The position numbers and the translations under genes are program-made. Below the pieces are notes generated by a model, which was not told the origin of the DNA, did no database searches, and saw nothing but the letters and a program-made list of their open reading frames with translations. This document shows positions 1 to 10,167 of a DNA stretch of 64,000 nt, piece by piece. Source of the stretch: Tetrahymena elliotti 4EA (lineage: Eukaryota > Ciliophora > Oligohymenophorea > Hymenostomatida > Tetrahymenidae). The DNA is taken from assembly GCA_000231825.2 (NCBI GenBank), contig JH720307.1, forward strand, positions 1,425,656-1,489,655, written 5' to 3'. Every line of letters begins with the position of its first letter. Within the stretch, counting starts at the first letter, position 1.

Positions 1-1537
1 ATTTTTGAAAATATTTTTCTGCTTTGGATTAATCTACTTTTTAATAGATAGTTCCTAAATGAAAATAGGGTTCAGAATTATTGTGATAAATGTTTTAATT
101 AATACTTTTTTTTAGCAAGGTTATCGATTCATTAATATTTCCTTTTTAGTATTAGCAAATCCCTTAATATATTAGTGAAAAGTAATCTTATGGGAATATT
201 TAGGCGTATGATGTAAGATATTACATTGACTCATCATATTTTTATAAGGAATTGCAAACTTATCCCAAGTCTAAATAAACTTTTGGTGTTTATTTCTAGA
301 AATCTTATGAAAAAAGATAATTTAAATTTTAATATGAATCATTAAACTCTTTAAGTTAAAACTAAAATCTGCTTAATATATATACCCATTCTAAATTTTA
401 GGGTTACTTTTGTTTGCACTCTTAAATAAAATCAAAAAAATAATTCTAAATTTATTATTTTAACTCTTAATTTAGCGAATATAATACATCTAAAATACTT
501 GATTCAAGTATCTTGTTTAGAAATTTGATTGTTTCAGAAAATTAATCTAATTCTATTTTCTTCAATATTCCAGAGACAAAATGCTCAAATAAGGATGAAT
601 CTATCTTACAAGCCATCTAAATCATCTAGAAAGAAAGCTATTGATCACTATAATCATCACTAATAGCAAAATTCCACATTTTTAATACAGTTTATTCATT
701 CTATAATTTATTTTAAATCTCTCTAAATTACTTAATTAGATCATCAATGTTTGGTCTTTAATTAGGAAGAGGTTTTAGTATTCTTTTTAGAATATCATTT
801 AATTCATTTCCAATCCAACCAACAGAAGAGTCTTTCTAATATAAATCCATTATTTCCTTTTCATTCATTCCAGCCATCTAGCAAACACATATCCCAAAGC
901 TCCAAATATTTGTGGATTTATTTTCAAAATATTTTTCAGGTTCTTAATTTAGTGAATTTAAAGTTTCAGGGGGATTAAGAATAATATTTTAATGATCTAC
1001 TGTAGACTAAATATTAACAAGATATTATGTATTAACCTTATAAAGTTTAACAATGCCTTTAGCATCTACAAAAATATTATCTAAACTTAATTAATAGAAG
1101 AGATACTTTTTTGTATGAATAAGACTCATGCATTATAATATCTATAAACTAAAATCCACAATTAGGAATTCAATAGCTGGATTTCTTGCAATTATATTAT
1201 TCAAGCAATAAGCCTAATACTCAAATGATTCAAAAGTAATAATAGTAAAAAGCTCAGTCTAATAAATTTCAGCTTATTTCAGAATATTCCTATTGTTACA
1301 TTCTTTTAAAATTTCATATTATTTCTATAATGATTCTTTTGATTCAAAGTTTTGATTATGTTATTCAGCATCATTTTCATAATGAGTAATTGCTAACACA
1401 GATATTTCTAAATTAGATTAAGAACTTAAAGCTTTATAGAATTTCCTATTAAAGTTTGGCTATGAAAATAAAACAATATTCTAAAGCAACAATTATCCTT
1501 AAAGATATTCGCCGATTTATTTATCAATAGTTTCCAT
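1..1537 (-). CDS. Pseudokinase with C-terminal TPR repeats (3' end outside window)
   Basis: One open frame of 512 codons from the ATG at 1537 to the window edge, without introns, using TAA/TAG as Gln. It has the order of a protein kinase domain: a beta3-like strand (residues 45-51, LAIT where VAIK is usual, so the ATP-binding Lys is Thr), a catalytic-loop region (FYQLSLDN at 147-154 in place of HRDLKPxN) and a magnesium-loop region (YKV at 166-168 in place of DFG). The structural signatures PPE (189-191, for APE) and IWSFG (211-215, for DxWSFG) are kept. No glycine loop is visible. The last 70 or so residues (from about 440) look like two TPR motifs with a YQ-KG-xxESI-LLKK pattern. With Lys, HRD Asp and DFG Asp all changed, it is probably catalytically dead, and TPRs suggest a scaffold role. 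It diverges from the MTA9-like gene across 0.77 kb. Kinase fold: confident; TPR: likely; function: unknown. Confidence 0.8.
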
Positions 1538-2304
1538 TATCCTTAATTATTAAGCCCTAAAATTTTGACTTGTTTTTTTCTTTAAAAATTGTTTTTGTTG
1601 ATTAAAAATTCTAAAAATTAAGATCAGATAAAAAATTTTGTTATTTTTTGTGACCAGCAATAATGTTTTCATCAGAAAGACACAATTAGATTTAATATTG
1701 TTATTAAAAATAAACAAAAAAGTATTTTTTTTATTTGATAAAAATTATTTTTAAAAATTTAGATAAAATTTGTTCTTGGTTTGATTACAGAAAATTGTTT
1801 TATGGATTAATATTTATTTTTGTTTTTTTTCTTTTTTTGTTGAATATTGATTACTTTTTGTTGAGAAAAGTATTTGCTTTAAATAAAGTATTTTGTTTGA
1901 TTAATTAACAGATTTATTTATTGAGATTAACATTTTTTATTAAAGATTTAAATATTTAAACATAAATAAATCTAATTTTTTAACCTTAAAATAAGGAGTT
2001 AATTTATGTTGTATTTGAAATTATAAAAAAAAGATAAACGGTTTAATATTATTTAGCTCTATCTCAAATTAAAAAAAAGAAGATTGCGCGCGTAGTAAAA
2101 TATCATTTATTAGAATAGTCCGCTAAAAAAAAACATAATCTTAACTTTAAAAAATTGATAGATAGAGTTAAAATTAGGTAAATACTTGCAACAACCAATT
2201 AAATATATAAGAATATTACAGCCTGAATAGAACATATTATGGTAAGATTTATTAATTTCATTATTATAATTATTTAATTAACAAAATTTTAAATATTAAA
2301 CATC
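1538..2304. promoter_or_regulatory. Shared divergent upstream region
   Basis: This is the 767-bp spacer between the starts of two divergent genes, so it must hold both promoters. It is strongly AT-rich with long A and T tracts. The only unusual patch is the short alternating GC tract GCGCGCG near 2085, rare in this DNA. I see no further gene in it. Confidence 0.5.
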
Positions 2305-3852
2305 ATGAAGTCTCAAGAAACTTTAGCTGCCTGCCAATCTCTCGAAAAGTAAATATAGCTTCAGCAGCTTAAAACTTTTCAAAAAAATGCATATAATAAT
2401 TAATTTTATTTGTATAAACTAGATTCGCTCATCCCAAGAAACCTTCTCCTGTTTAGGTATTAGCATATGCATATTTTATGAAGCAATAAGTAGCATATTA
2501 AGGATATAATAACAAAATATTCTATCATAAAAAATGTAGAAGTCCCAGATTATTGAAGAGCCTCCTTTGCAAAAAAAGGTTAAGCCTAGCGAACCAGGGT
2601 ACTTAATTTTACAATTATCAATTACTTTCATTAGTTTCGCTAGTTTAAGATTGCATTTACAAGTTCTACTGATGGATTAGATGCTTTTTATTCTATTAGA
2701 AGAATTTAACCCTCTTAGGAGGAAAAAAATTTAACTCTTTAAAATTTAAAAAAATTTAGTGAAGATTAACTAAGTCTACTTTTGAAATGGAGAGCCTAAT
2801 ACATTCCTCCTCAAAAGCCAACAAATGAAGATGAATATAAGTAATAATTTTTTAATTTAGAATGTAAAATGGAAAATGAAGGATAAAATTTAGCTATTTG
2901 TTTTTGTTTCCATAAAGGAGTAATTAATTTATCAAATCTAAAATTAGGAAAATTGTGTGTTAAAACATATCAAGCGAAAAACTAGAATAGCATGCAGGAG
3001 ATATTTCTGCTTTATTTATTAATATTAAGTGGAAATTATCCGATGATTAAAGCGGCAAATAGATTGAAGATTTAGTAATAAAAAAACAAACTTTTTTATT
3101 ATTTTCATTGATTTCTACCATTTTATTAATCAACAATATTCATACTTTTTATTAATTAAAAAAGAAAAAATTAGCTATTAATGATAAACTCATAAACAAT
3201 GGTATTATATTTATTTGGAGCGAAAAAGAAATATTAGGGTAGATTATTGATGTCTTAGAAGCAAAAGGATTCAGTTATATAGAAAATTTCATGATTAACT
3301 AGCTCTCAGCAGATAAAGCCTTAGAAATGCAAAGAAAAAATTAAAATTAGCAAAGTAAAGAAAAAAAGATTACAGATTTCTTTAAGAGATTAACACCTCA
3401 AAAGAATATCTGGTCTGATATAACTCCAGAATAATGTATTGAATAAGAAAAATTCCCACCAAATAATTATGTTCAAGATATATTTGTAAATAGTGAATAC
3501 AGCTATTTTAGAAAGTCTAAAAAAATTCTTTTGATGCTTCGTAAATTCAATAAAGATGCTTAACTCGAATTAAGACATTAGCGTACATCTGATATATTCT
3601 TTGATATTTTTGAATAAAATAAGCCCAACGGTAAAATTGTTTAAAAATCGAAATATTTAATTTTTCATGTTAAAAATAAAATTAGATGTTAGCAAAAAAG
3701 GTATGGAATTTGTTTATAAAATGATTGAAACCCTTCTACCAAAGGCTAATTATAGTGAAGAAAATAAAGGAGCATTGAAAATGATGGAATTATATGCTGA
3801 TGAAAAATCTTAGCCTAGAAAGGGATGGATTAGTGTATTTGAGCAAGAGTGA
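2305..3852 (+). CDS. MT-A70 family methyltransferase-like subunit lacking DPPW (MTA9-like)
   Basis: Seven exons: 2305-2348, 2423-2489, 2540-2598, 2664-2919, 2991-3074, 3165-3630, 3686-3852; 380 residues ending at TGA. The C-terminal half has the MT-A70 fold signatures: NGIIFIWSEKE, an EAKGFSYIENF strand, RKSKKILLMLRKF, ELRHQRTSD, the helix VYKMIETLLPKAN, and the usual family ending RKGWISVFEQE. The catalytic DPPW motif is absent; its place in DISALFINIKW is taken by NIKW (residues 153-156). In Tetrahymena the adenine DNA methyltransferase MTA1 works with MTA9, a partner of the same family that lacks DPPW, so an MTA9-like non-catalytic subunit is the best fit; I cannot say which paralogue. The family could also act on RNA. 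The introns are 50-91 bp; the boundaries around 2599-2663 and 2920-2990 were chosen because they keep frame and are the least certain. Confidence 0.82.
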
Positions 3853-4647
3853 AAATTCTGAGAAAAAAAAATAAATCTTTCTAGAAACATTTTTAGAAAG
3901 CTTCTAACAAAATAATAAAAAAGCATAAATTAATTAATAAAAACAATAAGAAGAAGTAAAAGAGTCAATCAAACTCACTAACAATAAAATGAGTTTTTAA
4001 TAAATAAATAACTCCTAAAACATAATTATTAACCAAGGATTGACTGATGAAATCAAATACTAAAATAAATTGAAAATCTTAAAAATAAAAAAAATAATCA
4101 ATTAATTATTTTCTACCCCACAAAAAACACTTATTTAAACAAGGTCTTTTATATAAGTTAGTAAAAGGCTTCCAACTCTTTTTTTCAAATATTATAAAAA
4201 TTAATTAGTAATTATTATTGCTATAAAGTAAGACTCCTTATTGTTATTCATTTCTATGTATTTATCTTAATACCTTTCTATCTATTTTTCTATCTCACTT
4301 TCTCTCATTTATTTTTTCATAAAATTCAACCCAAAAAACTCATTTTTACAATAAATTCGAGACTTTTCAGGGATCTTTGTTCGATCTTAATAAAATATTT
4401 ATATAAGAGCATATCTTCATGAAAGTTCTAGATAAATAGTCTTATTATAAACTTATTCACTTTTTTTTGCTTTCTTACGCGTGTAAATTATTAATAAAAT
4501 TAAATTAATTGATTAACACCAATCAGATTTGATTTTTTTGATTAGATATTTAATTCAACTTTTATAAAAAACAAATTGAATTTTATTGTTAACAATTATA
4601 ATTTAATTTGAAATAAAAAAATTTAATTAACGCAACAATATAAGGTA
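3853..4647. other. Intergenic, 3' flank and PDI promoter
   Basis: This AT-rich spacer lies between two tandem + genes. A frame shifted by +1 relative to the end of the MTA9-like gene stays open through 3860-4080 and reads rather like a Lys/Gln/Asn-rich tail, but lack of TGA means little in such DNA. No independent gene is supported. Confidence 0.4.
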
Positions 4648-6791
4648 ATGTCTAAATTATTAGCTTTAGCTTTAATTGCCTGTCTTATAGGTACTACTTT
4701 AGCACTTTATGACAATAACTCTAAAGTCATTAAGCTTAACAAAAGTAGATTTTAAAACGAAGTCATTAACTCTAAAGAACTTTGGCTTGTTGAATTTTTC
4801 GGTAATTTAAATTCTCATTGCACAATTAAACCATTTAATTATAGTCTATGATAATCTTTTTACAATCATTTTATTTCATTCAATTATTAAACTAAAATTT
4901 AATCATTTTATCAAATAGCCCCTTGGTGTGGTCACTGCAAAAGCTTAGCTCCTGAATGGGAAAAGGCTGCTAAGGCTCTCGAAGGTATAGTTAAAGTTGG
5001 TGCCGTTGATATGACTACTGATTAAGTAAATATTAAAAATATATTGATTTATAATTATGTCAAAAAAGATCTAAACTTTGGCTAATACTTTAAGTAAACT
5101 AAAGCACAGGCTAAAGATTTATCTTATCTTCTATATTTGATGCTAATTAATTCAAATACCAATACCCACTTTGAAAAAAACTTAATTTTTATTAGCTTTT
5201 TTGAATAAATTGAATTTGTTTTTTAATTGATTGAGCTGAAAATGAAGAAATTCTTTCAAAAGTCAAATTCGATGCAATATATAATTCTTTACTATGAAGT
5301 ATTTTAATAGATTTTAATCTACAAAATTGTTAAGATGCTAAATTATAAGTTATAATATTTGCATATAATTAAAAAGATAAGATTAGATATTATTTGGCTA
5401 TTCAATATTTACAGTTTTAAAATTCTAATGCTAAAAATGTTTCTAATATTATAGGAAGTTGGAAGTCCTTACAACATCTAAGGTTTCCCCACTATTAAAT
5501 TCTTTGGTGACAATAAGTCTAAGCCCTAAGATTACAATAGTGGAAGAACAGCAAATGATTTGATTAACTACGCTTTAAACGAAGCTAAGAGTATTGCTCA
5601 ACGTCGTTTGAGTGGTGGAAGTAGCTCATCAAGTGGAAACAGATAATAATCCTCTGGTGGTTCTAAGGCTAATGCTGATAACGATGGTGATGTTGTTGTC
5701 TTAACTGATGATAACTTTGACTCTAATGTTGTTGGAAGCAAAGAACCTTGGTTCATAGAATTCTATGCTCCCTGGTGTGGTCATTGCAAAAATTTACAAC
5801 CTGAATGGAATAAGTTAGCTACTGATATGAAGAAAGAAGGTATCAAGGTTGCTAAGGTTGATGCTACAGTTCACCCTAAGGTTGCTCAACGTTTCGGAGT
5901 TAACGGTTACCCCACTATTAAGTTCTTCCCTGCTGGTTTCTCTCACGATTCTGAAGGTAATTATTAAACTTTTGATCTGAATAAAAAGGCAAAAAGATAT
6001 GCTTGCAACAAAAAATTAATCGATAGGAATAGAAATAAAAAAAGATTTATCTTGTTTAAAGCAAATAACTACTCAATAAATATCATAAAAGCAAAATTAA
6101 ATAGCATTTTCATATTTCAATAGATTTGAAGCAATTAATTAAAATAAAGAATTATATAAGAAGATCATTGTTAATTATTTTTATTAATTAAAAGTTGTTG
6201 ATTACAATGGTGGTAGAGATTCTTCTACTATGGGAGGCTGGGCTAAGGAACAAAGAGATGCTAAGAAGCCCATTATGTTCACTCAACTTCTTAACCAATC
6301 TATTTATGATGAATACTGCACTAACAATAGTGGTAATACTCAAATTATAAAATCTAAAAATATATTTTTATCATTTATTTTTTTTCAATAAAAAAGGTGT
6401 TTGTATCATCTTCCTCCTTCCTCATATTTATGATTCTTCTGCTTCTCAAAGAAACGGTTACATTGAATTAATTCAAGAAATCGCTCAAGCTAATAAGGGA
6501 AGACCTATTACCTATTTATGGAGTTAAGGTGGTGATCAATACGACTTCGAAGAAAAGCTTAATGCTGGTGGTAGTGGCTATCCTTCTGTTTTAGCTATTT
6601 CTCACAAGAAAAACCTCTACCAAATATTTAAGGGTTCTTTCAAGAAGAAAGATTTAGATAGCTTTGTTTCTGGATTACTCACTGGACGTGGTAGCTTCTC
6701 TACTTTACCCACTCTTCCTAAAATTAAGAAGGTTAAAGAATGGGATGGTAAGGATGCTGAATAACAACCCTCAGATAACAGTGATCTTTGA
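4648..6791 (+). CDS. Protein disulfide isomerase, PDIA6/P5-like, two thioredoxin domains
   Basis: Five exons: 4648-4801, 4919-5025, 5455-5956, 6195-6332, 6397-6791; 431 residues. The N-terminus [19 protein letters not shown] is a clear signal peptide. Two thioredoxin domains each carry the active site APWCGHCK (residues 52-59 and 192-199), each followed by a cis-Pro strand ([16 protein letters not shown]). A Ser/Gly-rich linker (about 135-160) joins them, and a redox-inactive thioredoxin-like domain follows, as in PDIA6/P5. It should form and rearrange disulfides in the ER lumen. The C-terminus is NSDL, not KDEL/HDEL, so retrieval would use a weak variant or another mechanism. Codon use is less AT-biased than in neighbours, as for abundant proteins. 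Intron 2 is 429 bp, the others 64-238 bp. Confidence 0.95.
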
Positions 6792-7611
6792 GCTTCAGTA
6801 CTTTAAAAATTTTAGTTAATAAACCCTTGAATATTAGTTAAACACATAGTTAAAATTGCATGTAAAATATATTTTGTGTGCTCTTGAGATAATATTTTAT
6901 TTCTCTTAATAATTTCTATTCTATCAAAAGACAAAAATATATATCCTCACTGTTTTCATATCAACTAAAAATATGTAAATAACTTTTAAAAAAGTTAAAT
7001 TTTGAAAATTGAATAATGAGATTTAAAATCTTAATTTTATTGAATTTCAATACAGACAGACAATAATATTTATAGACGTATATTGAGAGATGGGTGATGT
7101 TTTAAAAAGGAATAATATCAGCAATAGAAGATATTTAAGTATTTTCAGGTGTATTTTAACAAGAATTAAAGGGGGGGGAAAAATTTTTAGAGAAAAATTA
7201 ATTTAGGTTTGCAGTTGAAACATAAAATGAAATACTAATTAATGAATTAAGGAAGAAATAATGATAAACTATTTGAAGCATTTGATTTTAAGTATTTAAA
7301 ATTGAAATTAGAATAATTGACTAAATATTGAAAGTATTTATTTGTCAAAATTTAATATTAAATACTGAAATTTTAGAATATTTTGTGTTTCTTATAAAGA
7401 AATATCTGATCTATTTTTAATCTCTCTCTTGGATCTAATTAAAACTTATGATATTTTTATAATCAATGATGCATTTATTGAAGTAATTTTACCTCATCGA
7501 AAGACTAACCTTAACTTATTATCTGAATTTTTACAATACTGGTTTTAGTTTATGCAGAGTGTAAGCAAGTTTTATCTAATTTGACCTAGAAAATTAATAT
7601 TTTGTATGAAT
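6792..7611. other. Intergenic with a G9 run
   Basis: This is a convergent 3' spacer between PDI (+) and the LRR gene (-). It holds an uninterrupted run of G at about 7172-7180, very unusual in DNA this AT-rich. A short ORF starts near 7090 but ends after about 36 codons. Around 7374-7580 frames on both strands look weakly coding; I could not assemble a gene. Confidence 0.35.
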
Positions 7612-8263
7612 TCAACCAAATTATTTAAAGTACGTCATATAAAGTTCTATCTCTATCAATTTAGGCGAATCACTCAGGCTATTTAACAAGGAAATAAATC
7701 CATCATCAAAAATATTGTTTTTACTTTTTTTATTTTATAATTTTTTGAATCTGTTTTATTTAATTAAAATGCATACAAAAGATTCATAGATAACTTTTTG
7801 AGATTTATAATTTTCTATAAACCAACGCCAAGAGCAATACAGCCCTCACTTCCTATGTTATTATTACTTTTTATGATATTATCAAATTAATTACTTAAAT
7901 TTTATATATTATTTGCAATAATTTACCTTAAGTCAATAAGTAAGTCTTAAAGTTAGATATTTTAAGAAAGTGAATCAACTAAAGGCTAGCACCCTTTTGA
8001 GCCTATTCTTTCTGCACTTATTTTTTTCATTTTTATTTGTTTTTACTATTTTTATCTATTAATAAGTTATTTTACTAGAGGTAAAGCTTTAAAGATATCC
8101 CATATTTCCACTTTTCTCCAACATATTTTTCTAATAATTCATTTGATTAAAGATTTACTAAAGGCTAGATGTTATGAACACAAATATGGATTCCATCCTA
8201 AATTTAGTGCTCATGACACTCTTTATCACCATGCTTATGGCTATGAGAATGACTGTGAGACAT
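7612..8263 (-). CDS. Small RI-type leucine-rich repeat protein with His-rich N-terminus
   Basis: Four exons on the minus strand: 8263-8076, 8016-7927, 7866-7777, 7723-7612; 159 residues ending TYFKQFG before TGA. It starts MSHSHSHSHKHGDKECHEH, a run of alternating His that could bind metal. From residue 60 it has three to four repeats of the ribonuclease-inhibitor kind: IGSKGCQPLVDSLS..LQDLLIDLS, NNIGSEGCIALGVGLQ..NLKKLSMNL and NNIFDDGFISLLNSLS..LIEIELYM. The two 90-bp middle exons each encode one repeat, and every joint restores the repeat register, which is strong support for the model. Such LRR proteins are numerous in ciliates and mediate protein contacts; no specific role can be read here. 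It is short for the family, so it may be a fragment of a longer ancestor, or continue past 7612 by an intron I did not find. Confidence 0.7.
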
Positions 8264-8913
8264 TATTTTAAAAATATGTTATTAAGAATAAAAATATACT
8301 ATAATTTTATAATTTTTGTTAATGGTTTTTTAGCCAGAAAGAATATTTAATTTTGATGTAAAGTTAATTAAATTATTAATAGATAGCTAACTAGATCTAC
8401 AAATTCGCGGAATCTAATTTAGTGAATAAGTTTTTCAATTTTCTATTTTTCATATGAAATATGAAAAGATATTCAACATAAAAAAATTATTATAATTTAT
8501 TTTAACTAAATTGAAAAGATTTACAAATAAGATAAAGAAATTTAAAATACAGTACAAAGTTTTTTTGGTAAATTTATTAAAATCTAATTTATTTTTATTT
8601 TTTAATTATAATTGTCAGTTTTTCTTAAAACTCTTTTCATCAAGTTCGTTTGATGAGAGATAAATGTAGACAGTCAAAAAAGGATATCAGGGTATGCATA
8701 TCTTGAGAGTAGAAATATTGTTTAAAATTTTAAATATACTTTTGTGAATACTATTTAGTAGAAGTGTATTGAATTTTCTGTACATTTTATGTGTGCTCAC
8801 TCCTCTTAATAATAATCATTTTATTATATTTTTTTGTGTAAAATTAGTATTTTTTATAATATTATTAATGTTTTAAAATAGTAAGTAAAAGATGCAAAAG
8901 TTATCTGTATCAT
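8264..8913. other. Intergenic, AT-rich
   Basis: This is the upstream region of the LRR gene and the 3' flank of the next minus-strand gene. It holds AT-rich DNA with many TGA codons in all frames. A short palindrome-like stretch near 8600-8660 (cttttcatcaagttcgtt / tgatgagag) is the only structure noted. Confidence 0.4.
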
Positions 8914-10167
8914 TCAGTCTGAACAAAAACAAAACCAGTTTGACTTATTAGCTTTAAACGATGTTTATTGAATAGGTTTAATAGCAGATGGAATTGATTA
9001 TGTTTAGCTATGGAAACTGTTGCTATAGATTTTAGAGCTTTTAGAAGTAAAAGAATTAACTTTTTCTTTTTCCTTCATTTATTATCTGTAATTTAAACTC
9101 TTTTTATGAGCTACAATCAGCAACTCACTACTATCAGTAGAGTTACTATTCTCTTACTCTTTTTCATCATTAGAATCTGATATTATTTCCAAAAGGAAAA
9201 ATCTCTTCCTTTGTGTCTAAAATAGTGTAAAAACAGTTGGAACTTCTTGTATTGAAACAGCTATTAATATTTAAATAAACATAAAAATATCTAAAATATT
9301 TTTTTTTCTAAGATATTAATTTAAATTAACATAATCTTATCATATATCTCAGCAAAAAATTAAGTTGACTTTACGTTGATGATAAACATAAAAAATTTTA
9401 TATTTATTTTTATCAAAAACAAACAATTCAGTTATTTTACGTGGATATGTGGTTGATCTTGAGCCGTTTTCCTTTGCTATGAATAGCTGAACATTATCTA
9501 TTTAATCGTAAAGGTTGATAAAACTATTAGAGTTTTAAGAGAAAAATTCAGCTGCATCCAGTATAAAATTTTTAATAGCTTTATCGCTGTTTAAAGTAAT
9601 GTCATATCTTAAAATGTTTTAGCTGGTTGGACACTACCAAAATATAGTATAGGTTCCATGTAATTAGGCCTATTTAAAAAAAGAAGAGAGGTATTATTGG
9701 TTGGTTGAAAATGTAAGGAAAATTTAAATATTCATTAATAAGATTTGCTTTCAATTTACCAATGCATATATTTCCTTGTAAAACAAGTAAGTAAAACAAT
9801 AAATAAAAAGCGCAAATATTACAACACTTAAAGGACAGTAGTAAATTTAACACTCTTAAAAGTTTAGAGTATTTTATTATAAAAAGGCTACTAAAATTAA
9901 AATATTTATTTTGTATATATTTACTTGTTAATCTCTCTTTTTTCTTTATGGTAGTGGTTGAGGTTGACTGGATCCTTTTTTAAAATAAATAAACAACATT
10001 AATTCAACAAATTGCTGATTGGTAAACCAATAAGTCATGGAGTTGAAATAAGCAATTAAACATATCAACTTTGATAATTTAAATAAAATTTTACTATAAG
10101 GAAACTATTCCCACATCATGGGTGAAGTGGAAAGATAAAATTCATTTGACTAATCTTGTACTATCAT
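8914..10167 (-). CDS. Unknown four-exon protein, 277 residues
   Basis: Exons 10167-9925, 9774-9760, 9669-9441 and 9260-8914 join in frame to 277 codons. I do not recognise the family. The middle (about 85-165) looks like a compact beta/alpha domain: GTYTIFWQCPTSQNILRYDI, then IKNFILDAAEFFSQ, then LFIAKENGSRS. The last 90 residues are Ser/Asn/Lys-rich and probably disordered (SDSNDEKEQENSNSTDSSEL), ending in FCFCSD. The proline-basic stretch GSSQPQPLPQRKKRD lies just before a 15-nt micro-exon. Exons 3 and 4 are well supported by composition and frame; the first exon has long hydrophobic stretches and may be partly intron, so the start is uncertain and may lie farther upstream. Confidence 0.5.

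Noticed and set aside
3860..4080. Open frame after the MTA9-like stop, as a C-terminal extension
   Set aside because: It needs a +1 shift without an intron, the protein already ends with the family's usual RKGW..E, and TGA-free stretches of this length are common here.
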